Shown here piece by piece: positions 56,833 to 64,000 of a stretch of DNA of 64,000 nt. Both the position numbers and the translations under genes were made by a program. How positions within the stretch are numbered: position 1 is the stretch's first letter; each line of letters opens with the position of its first letter. Source of the DNA: Lantana camara (lineage: Eukaryota; Streptophyta; Magnoliopsida; Lamiales; Verbenaceae); assembly GCA_037501455.1 (NCBI GenBank), contig CM074865.1, positions 14,144,501-14,208,500 of the forward strand, given 5' to 3'. Below the pieces are notes generated by a model. That model was not told the DNA's origin and did no database searches. It saw only the letters and a program-made list of their open reading frames with translations.

Positions 56833-59702
56833 ATGGCCGGAAACCAAGCCGATGTTTTTGTACAGGAGATTGATGAGATGTCAGTGGGGAGCTCTTCCCC
56901 TCATGGCGATGTCCCTATAGCTGTTCCCTTAGCTATGGCGCACCCAGATGAAGGCATTCCCATGGCGATTTCGGTGGCCCAGGCTCCGGCTGACGCCGGG
57001 GAAGAAGAGGTGGATGCCGCCGTTCAAGGGATGAACGAGCGTGCTCCTGGAGGGGTGAATGACCTCTTCGAGGAGATGCACAACGTGATGGAGATGCAGA
57101 GACAGGGGGAGAGGGTATTCCCAGTGTTAAACAGCGCTGTGAGACCCCAAGATCACAGGATCACAGTGGCTATGATGGCTTCCGAGGGTGAAGCGGGGCC
57201 ATCCGGGCGTCAATTTGAGGCTGAACCCTCCAGAAGGCATCGTAGGAGAGGTAAGGAGCCCGTTACTCGAGTGAGGCGGGATAATCGCCATCAGACCGAC
57301 AGATCTCCGGACGAGATTGCAAGTATTCTGACGCTCGACGATTTGGAAGAGTTGAGGGGGAAAGCTTATTGGGATGAAGCGGTATTCCCCATGCGGCTTC
57401 CCGAGGAGGGGGAAAGGGCCAACCGACCGCCTCCCGGGATGATGACGGTCTACTGGGACGCTGTTTTGGCTGGGGGCCTGAGGTTTCCCATTCCGTCCGT
57501 TACCGCCCGCATTTATCAGCACCTGAGGCTTTGCCCTTCTCAAATTCTACCGAACGGCATAGCCCTAATCAATACTTTCGTGATTATGATGGTTGCCCTA
57601 GGTCATGAACCCTCGACCGTCAACTTCGATAGCTTGGTACAGGTGGCCCGTTCAACACGCTCATCCCCTACAGACGGATTCTATTATGCCCAAGCCAAAT
57701 CTGGCTTTAAGATGATAGATTCTCCATCTACTTCTTATGGCGAGCATTGGAAGGAAAAGTATTTTTTCGTGGGGGCTCCAGGGGGAATTTTTAGGGTTCT
57801 CCGTGAGTGGCTGATACATAGTGAGGGTCCTTTGATTAGGGAAAGAACGAAGAACAAAGCCTTTGAGGATTGGGCCCAGGGGTTAGCCTACGAGATGAAG
57901 GCTGAGAAAAAGTGGATAAAGGCTGAAACCCTAATGAAAAACGAGGGTGTGCTGTTTCGTTATGGCTTATCTTGCCCTCCAGACATGATACTCCATCCTC
58001 CAACTGACATCATGGCCCTCGACGGTTAGATCCTAGGAACTAACTGTTTAACTCTTAGAATAGTTTTCTGACTTAGAGTAATTGCTGTGTATAAGCATCA
58101 GTGGTTTGAGTAATCTACTTATGACGCTCGTCTCTTCTCATTTGCAGGTGTTCAAATATTATCCCGAGGAATGAATGCTGAGGCTCTTTCCAGGATGTTG
58201 GGCGTTCAAGGGCCTGCTGCTGACCCTCAGCCTTCACAGCAACAACAAAACCGTCCTCCCACCGCTCCGAGGGGGAGAGGCGTTAGGCGAGCAGCTGGTC
58301 GGGGACACAACGGCGCCCGCGGTGGTGCGGCGAGCGAGGCCCGCCGGGGCCCTATTGAGGATCTGACAGTCGACGGAGTCCGTGAGGTCACCCCACCGCC
58401 GGCGGCCCCCGAGGGCCCCATCTCCCTGAGTTCGGGCGACTCACGGAATCGTTCAGGCGAGCCTGTCCGAATGCATGAAATCCTTCGGGCCGACCGCCAA
58501 GGAAAAAGAAAAAGGCTCCCAGATTCAATTCCCATCTCCGGCAAGGGGAAGGAGGTGGTGGTAGGGCATAAAGGCGAGGGTAGCGACACCTCTTCGTCAG
58601 AGGACGAAGATTTCTGGAAGATTGGATGCAAAGGCGACTCTCGCTATAAGCGCCAACGGACCGAGGGTCCGGTGCTTTTGAAGAAGAGCGCCTACTCCGT
58701 GAACATCGTTTCTGATATCGTCGGGAAACTCCAGTTTTCCGGCGATCATGACAAGTTGAACCAGCACGATGCCGCTCGCGTCGCCGACGACGCCTGTCAT
58801 GCTCTTTTGACTGTAAGTCCTTAATATCCTTTGAAGGTTTTCAACTTCCCTTGTTTGCATTCGAGCGCTAATCTTCATGTCTAACTTTCCAGGAGGTAAT
58901 CCCCAGGTTGAAGAATCTGCAAGGGCGAGCGCAGGCTTATTCCGAGCATAAGGCCAAGTACAAGAAACTGTTGCGCATCTCAGACCCCGTTCAATTGCAA
59001 GAGGATTACAACAACCTCCACGCCCAGCTGTCTGCTGCCAATCGCGATATGGATCAACTGAGGGAGAACCTTCGCAAGACGGAGGATGCCTTTCTTACTT
59101 TGGACGAGCGTCACAAAGAACTGAAGGTGGAACGCGACCAGTTGAGGGTACAAAACGGGGAGCTGGGCGTGCAGCTGGCAGAGAGTACTCGCCGGAATGA
59201 GGAAGCTAACAAGGCCCTTGCTGACTTGCAGGGCAAAATACAGGGTTTGGAGACGAGGGTATCTTGGGATGCCGTGAAGAAGTTCCTGCGCTCGAAAGCC
59301 TTTGTGTTTACAGCCAACATCCATTGCTTCGACAACGCAAGGCGTTTCTTCCACAAGGCCATCGGGCAAATGGTGAAGCTGGGCTTGGCCCCTGAAAGCG
59401 CTCGGACTGACGCTCGTTTACGCATGGATCTCGACGAGAACTGCGAGCCAATGGTCCAAGACGGGGATCCCACCGAGAGCCTAGCGGAACCGGAATACGA
59501 GGAGCTAGTGCAAACGCTCCAACGGGAGTTTATTGCCGCACATAGAGCCAACCCCGAGCCCCTCCTAATAGAAGATGAGGGCACCGTCATGGACACCGTC
59601 GATGCTGAGGAACCCGGCGAGGCCCCAACTTCCGAAGCAAATGTGTTGGCCCCAGTTCCTCTTGCGACTGCCCCTCCCGAGCCCGATGCTCCAGCCCAGT
59701 GA
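56833..59702 (+). CDS. Antisense accessory gene of the Tat-lineage element (putative gypsy-type transposon domain, coiled coil)
   Basis: Predicted exons 56833-58024, 58148-58812 and 58893-59702 with GT-AG junctions and matching phases, giving about 888 residues with no stop. The start is the ATG in GAACATGGCC; the longer frame upstream begins at GTG and is not used. Residues about 215-380 resemble the plant 'putative gypsy type transposon' domain (IYQHLRLCPSQILPNGIAL, FYYAQAKSGFKMI, RYGLSCPPDMILHP). The middle is basic and Pro/Ser-rich, with nuclear-signal-like KRKRLPD. Residues about 620-760 form a coiled coil (heptads through LDERHKELKVERDQLRVQ), followed by an acidic tail. It lies between pol and the 3' LTR on the opposite strand, a place where Tat/Retand elements are known to carry extra ORFs. 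Molecular function is unknown. Confidence 0.75.
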
Positions 59703-60755
59703 AGTTCCCTTGATTGCTGATCTCCTGCCCCCGCCAGTTTAAATTCTCCTTCCTATTTATGAACAATTTCATGTTTGTACTTGATCTTTCAGTTATTTTC
59801 CTGAACATTTTGGATTCCTCCACGCTTGTTTTCGTATATTGGAACTCTTCTTTTACTTGAACGTCTGAATGCTTTCTCTTTTACTTTTGAATGGTGAATG
59901 CTGTTTTTTCCTTGCACTTGCTGCCGTTATATCGATATCTATTATTTGAGCGTTTGCAATGAGTGTGTGTATGCACGAGGGCGTTGTTCTCGAGGGTGCC
60001 CTGGCGCTCATCGCGATGCGTCATTAGTTTAAAGTTTGGCAGTCCTCGTCGATTTGAGGGGCATAGATACGGGCGCGAGGGTATCTTACGTGTGTTCCCT
60101 GGCCGCGTTCGCAATTAGGCTCGAATTTGAACTTAGGAAATCTCAAAGGGTTGGCCTAAGTATTGGCCTAGTAATCGTGCACCCTCGTTTCGGAGGCACC
60201 AATAAGTTGTATACGCCTTAGAAATTAACAATAAAATTTGCCAAGTGTTGGGAAAGGATAAGGCGTAACCATAGGGTTAGCGTCGCTTCAAGGAAGCAAT
60301 GAAAGAGTGGGTCCAGGATCCATTATTCTTCGAGTGTACTTTTGCCCCATGAGTTGAGGGTCGTTGGGGTTCTCGCGAGCACGAGTTGAAGTGGCGAGCA
60401 CTCAACTGGCGTGAGTTAAGCATCGTGCCCCCCATTATTCGACACGCTCGTTTTTAGGATTTATTCATACAAACTGTTCAAGCTGTTCCTGGCGGATGGT
60501 TATCAACACCTGGCAAGTATAATTCTGGGATGATTGACGTATTGCGTGGGCCGTTCGACGTGGAGGATGCTCGACAAGGAGTAGGCTTTTCGTCGCTCGA
60601 ATTATTGCATCAAACAGGAAAGCAAGTAAATAAAAAGCACGAAGAATTAAATACTTACGGTTATATAAATGCATTTTGGAAATGATTACAACATGCTTTC
60701 CGTCAAAGGGAAGCTCTCAAAGTCGCAGACGGGCAATTTACAAAGGAGAAGCTGT
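59703..60755. other. Spacer between the convergent antisense gene and pol
   Basis: 1.05 kb where the plus-strand accessory gene and minus-strand pol end facing each other. It includes the 3' untranslated parts of both. CTCG- and GAGCG-rich phrases recur, as they do elsewhere in this element. No further ORF supported. Confidence 0.6.
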
Positions 60756-63700
60756 TTATACGTAGAACCTTCTAAGGTTACATGCATTCCATGGCCTAGG
60801 GAGCCGCTCGCCTTGCAAAGTTTCCAATAGGTAGGTATTGTTTGCTCGCATCTGGATGACTTTGAAGGGGCCTTCCCACTTGGGGTCCAACTTACCCACG
60901 TGTTTGGAGACTTCAACTTTTTTGAGGACCAAGTCCCCTAGCTGGAAGGTCCTCTCCTTAACACGTTTGTTGTATTGGCGAGCAACGGTTGCTTTGTATC
61001 TGTGGATACGTGCCCACGCAACGTTCCTTCTTTCGTCCAACAAATCTAATTCGAACGCTCGATTGGATTCGTTGTCAGCAGACTCGAAGTAAGCAACGCG
61101 TGCGGATTCTTGAGCAATTTCCGCAGGTATCATAGCCTCGGAGCCGTACACGAGGGAATAAGGGGTTTCCCCCGTTGCCGCTCGCGGGGTAGTACGATAC
61201 GCCCATAGAGCTCCCTGAAGTTCTTCAGCCCATTCTCCCTTCTTACTCTCGAGCATCGTTTTCAGATGTTGGAGTATGGTTCGGTTGGTGACTTCAGCTT
61301 GACCGTTAGCTTGAGGATGACCCACGGAAGTGAATCGTTGTTCAATCCCTAACTCATAGCACCAATCTCGTGTGTCAGCAGCGATAAATTGGGAACCGTT
61401 ATCTGAGATGAGCACCCTCGGTATGCCGTATCTGCAGATGATGTTCTTCCAAATGAAATCCCTCACCATCTTGAACGTTATCTTAGAGACCGCTTCCGCC
61501 TCAGCCCACTTAGTGAAATAATCCACGGCAAGTATTACGAACTTCTTTTGCCCGACCGCCATGGGGAGAGGTCCCACGATATCGATGCCCCACTGATCAA
61601 AAGGCCATGAAACATCAATAGGAATCATTTGAGCGGCCGGCAAATGAGGAGTGTTGGAATGGAACTGGCACTTGGGACATTTTTTGGAATATCTAATGGC
61701 ATCCTGCAACACCGAGGGCCAATAGAACCCACTCCTTAAGATTTTCTTTGCCAATATTCGTCCACCCGAGTGGTTCCCACAACTTCCACTGTGCACGTGC
61801 TCTAAAACTTCTTTAGCCTGCGAGGGTCTCAAACATCTCAACGGTGGGCCCATGAAGGATCGCTTGAATAATCGACCTTCGGCATCCAACGAAAAACGAG
61901 GGGCCTTGCTCCTGATCTTCCTGGCTTCAACTTTGTCGCTCGGGACGGTTCCATCCTGGAGGAATCTAACTATTTCGTCAAGCCAACAAGGCTAGGTTGG
62001 ATCAATCATGTGTACTTCTATCGAAGGTTCGCTTTTACTAATCAGCGGTTCCTCTGTTCTCAGAAATGTAACAGCGCGTTCACTGTGGCTGTCCAGGGCG
62101 GATGCAAATTTCGAAAGTGCATCAGCATGTTCATTTTCTGCCCTCGGGATTTGTAAAAGGTGGAATTCTTTGAACTTGGCTATCTCTTCCTTAGCGCTCG
62201 CCAGATACTGCACCATAGTGGCTTCTCGAGCCTCATAGGAACCGTCGATCTGACTCGCGATCAACTGCGAATCCACATATGCCGTAACCCGAGTGGCGCC
62301 ATTTTGAAGCGCGATTCTGAGCCCCTGAATGAGGGCTTCATACTCTGCCTCATTGTTAGTGACTTGGAACGCCAATTTGATGGCGTAGTCAACTTCAGTT
62401 CCCAGAGGGTCCCTGAGGGTCACCCCGGCTCCCCCCCCCCCCTTGTGAGGTCGAGGAGCCATCTGTGTGCAACAGCCATAGACCATCTTCCTCCGAAGGC
62501 TCGGTACCTAGGTTGAAACGTTCCACCAATAGGTCGGCCACCGTCTGTGCTTGTATCGCCGTACGAGGTTCGAATGTGACGTCAAATTGACTAAGCTCAA
62601 TCGACCATTTAATTAACCTCCCTGAAACGTCAGGCTTCGCAAGCACTTGTCTGAGGGGCTGATCTGTGAGTACCACGACGGAATGCGCTTGAAAATATGG
62701 TCTTAGCCTCCGAGAGGCGTTTACGAGTGCGAACGCAAACTTTTCTATCTCCATATATTTTTTCTCCGCTCCCTGCAGCGTCTTGCTCCAGTAATACACC
62801 GGCATATGCTTACGCTCGCGAATGGCCACCAAGACAGCGCTCGTGGCCTCCAAGGAAACTGACAGATAAACATACAGAGTCTCCCCTGGGCTAGGTTTGG
62901 TCAACAGAGGCGCGCTCGAAAGATACTGCTTCATGTCCTTCAGGGCTTTCTCGCAGTCTGCGCCCCAAGCAAAATTTCGAGCGTTACGCAGAACTTTAAA
63001 GAAGGGCAGATTCCGGTCCGCTGAGCGGGAGATGAACCTATTTAGTGAGATGATTTTACCCACAAGCACTTGGACCTCTCTCAGATTGCGAGGGAATGGT
63101 ATGTCCAGTATGGCTTTGATCTTCTCCGGATTCGCCTCTATGCCTCGCTGGCTGACCATATATCCCAAAAATTTGCCACCTCGTACGCCGAACGTGCATT
63201 TGGAAGGGTTCAGTTTCATCCCATAACGCCGAAGGATATCGAACGCTCGTTTGAGATCTCCAAGATGAGAATGTTGGCGTTCACTTTTGACGATCATGTC
63301 ATCCACATATACTTCCATGGACTTTCCGATCTCACATTCGAACATTCTGTTGACGAGGCGCTGATATGTCGCCCCAGCATTCTTGAGCCCAAAAGGCATG
63401 ACCTTGAAGCAATAGACACCCATATATACTACGAACGCAGTTTTGGGACGATCCTCAAGAGCCATAAATATTTGATAATAACCCTGGAAAGCGTCCATCA
63501 TGCTCATAAGTTCACACCCAGCGGTCGAATCCACTAACTGATCAATTCTAGGTAAAGGGTATGGATCTTTGGGACACGCCTTGTTGAGGTCTGTGAAGTC
63601 ATTACACATGCGCCACTTGTTGGCGCTCTTCGGAACGAGCACCACATTACAGAGCCACTCGGGATACAGGATTTCTTCTATATACTGAGCGTCCAGCAAT

Positions 63701-64000
63701 TTATTGACCTCCTCTTCTATGACCTGTTTCCGGAATCCATGAACGTCTCTTTTCTTCTGCTTTACAGGTTTGAAGGCCGGATCCACGTTCAACCTGTGGA
63801 CAATAACGCTTGGATCTATGCCCGTTAGGTCGGAAGCCCTCCAAGCAAACACGTCAATGTTTTCTCGCAAAAACTCAATCAACATGATCTGAGAGGGACC
63901 GTCGAGGTTGGAACCTACTTGCGTAGTCTTATCAGGGTTCCCCGGCTCTAGCTCAATGGTCAGAAAGCTTTCTGTGGGTTCCACCCGTACTTCGGGCCTC
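60756..64000 (-). pseudogene. Gypsy (Tat lineage) pol: RT, RNase H, archaeal-type RNase H, integrase; broken and cut by window edge
   Basis: Minus strand, entering from the right edge. RT: KWRMCNDFTDLNKACPKD, MPFGLKNAGATYQRL, YVDDMIVKS. First RNase H: AEKKYMEIEKFAFALV. A second, archaeal-type RNase H (HTDGSS..., FQVTNNEAEYEALIQGL, ENEHADALSKFAS) marks the Tat lineage. Integrase: CPKCQFHSN, GIDIVGPLP, DYFTKWAEAEAV, ISDNGSQF, GHPQANGQAEVTNRTIL. The frame is lost in a run of 12 C at 62431-62442, within the second RNase H, and a TAG at 61992-61994 separates it from integrase. Otherwise the reading frames are long and motif-complete. Gag and protease lie outside the window. Confidence 0.92.

Noticed and set aside
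58980..59596. Minus-strand ORFs of 129 and 161 codons
   Set aside because: Antisense shadows of the coiled-coil exon of the accessory gene, whose heptads and charge pattern are clearly on the plus strand.

Overview
The window is nuclear DNA from a flowering plant. The evidence is intron-containing genes, plant-specific families (DUF295/F-box, a CC-NB-ARC-LRR of the R1 late-blight type, an ACBP3-like acyl-CoA-binding protein) and nested plant LTR retrotransposons of the Copia and Ty3/Gypsy groups. The R1-type NLR suggests a eudicot, probably an asterid; this is an inference from protein style only. No rRNA, tRNA, CRISPR or prokaryotic feature was seen.

The host genes are few. Three DUF295 paralogues lie in the same orientation: an intact copy at 1600-2715, a decayed copy at 21770-22900 and an intact copy at 40212-41330. 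The third is followed tail to tail by a five-exon acyl-CoA-binding gene on the minus strand (41840-45225) with a long acidic repeat region. The second is followed by only the 3' exons of the same gene (23431-24534), cut inside intron 1. The duplicated unit was therefore DUF295 plus the ACBP tail, with a shared intronic MITE as a fossil of the event. Between copies 2 and 3 lies an R1-type NLR (31944-38950), destroyed by frameshifts and two large insertions.

Mobile DNA makes up most of the rest. (a) 4148-20184 is an inverted-repeat (foldback) DNA transposon with an 8-bp target duplication, whose two arms carry inverted copies of a Gypsy integrase fragment. One arm holds a 1.93-kb solo Copia LTR. 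The other holds a 12.2-kb full-length Copia element of the same family, and that element's 3' LTR holds a third, nested solo LTR; each has its own 5-bp target duplication. (b) 26230-29865 is a Copia deletion derivative with 719-bp LTRs that look identical. (c) 35529-38518 is a 2.99-kb solo LTR inside the NLR. (d) 47647-51093 is a TR-GAG type element: identical 405-bp LTRs, one intact Gag ORF and no pol. (e) 56230-64000 is the 3' part of a Tat-lineage Gypsy element, running off the right edge. Its pol (minus strand) is broken, but an opposite-strand gene with its own TATA box and two introns (56833-59702) is open throughout.

Smaller elements include several MITEs and hairpins (901-1106, 3056-3286, 20852-21061, 23909-24239, 42303-42665, 51913-52205, 53892-54008), a CACTA-like end near 889, a dispersed repeat shared by 25860-26229 and 39428-39740, and tandem arrays inside the retroelements. 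The remaining sequence is AT-rich intergenic DNA in which no gene was recognised. Coordinates of LTR ends come from TG...CA termini plus matching target duplications and should be exact to a base or two; splice sites are predictions.
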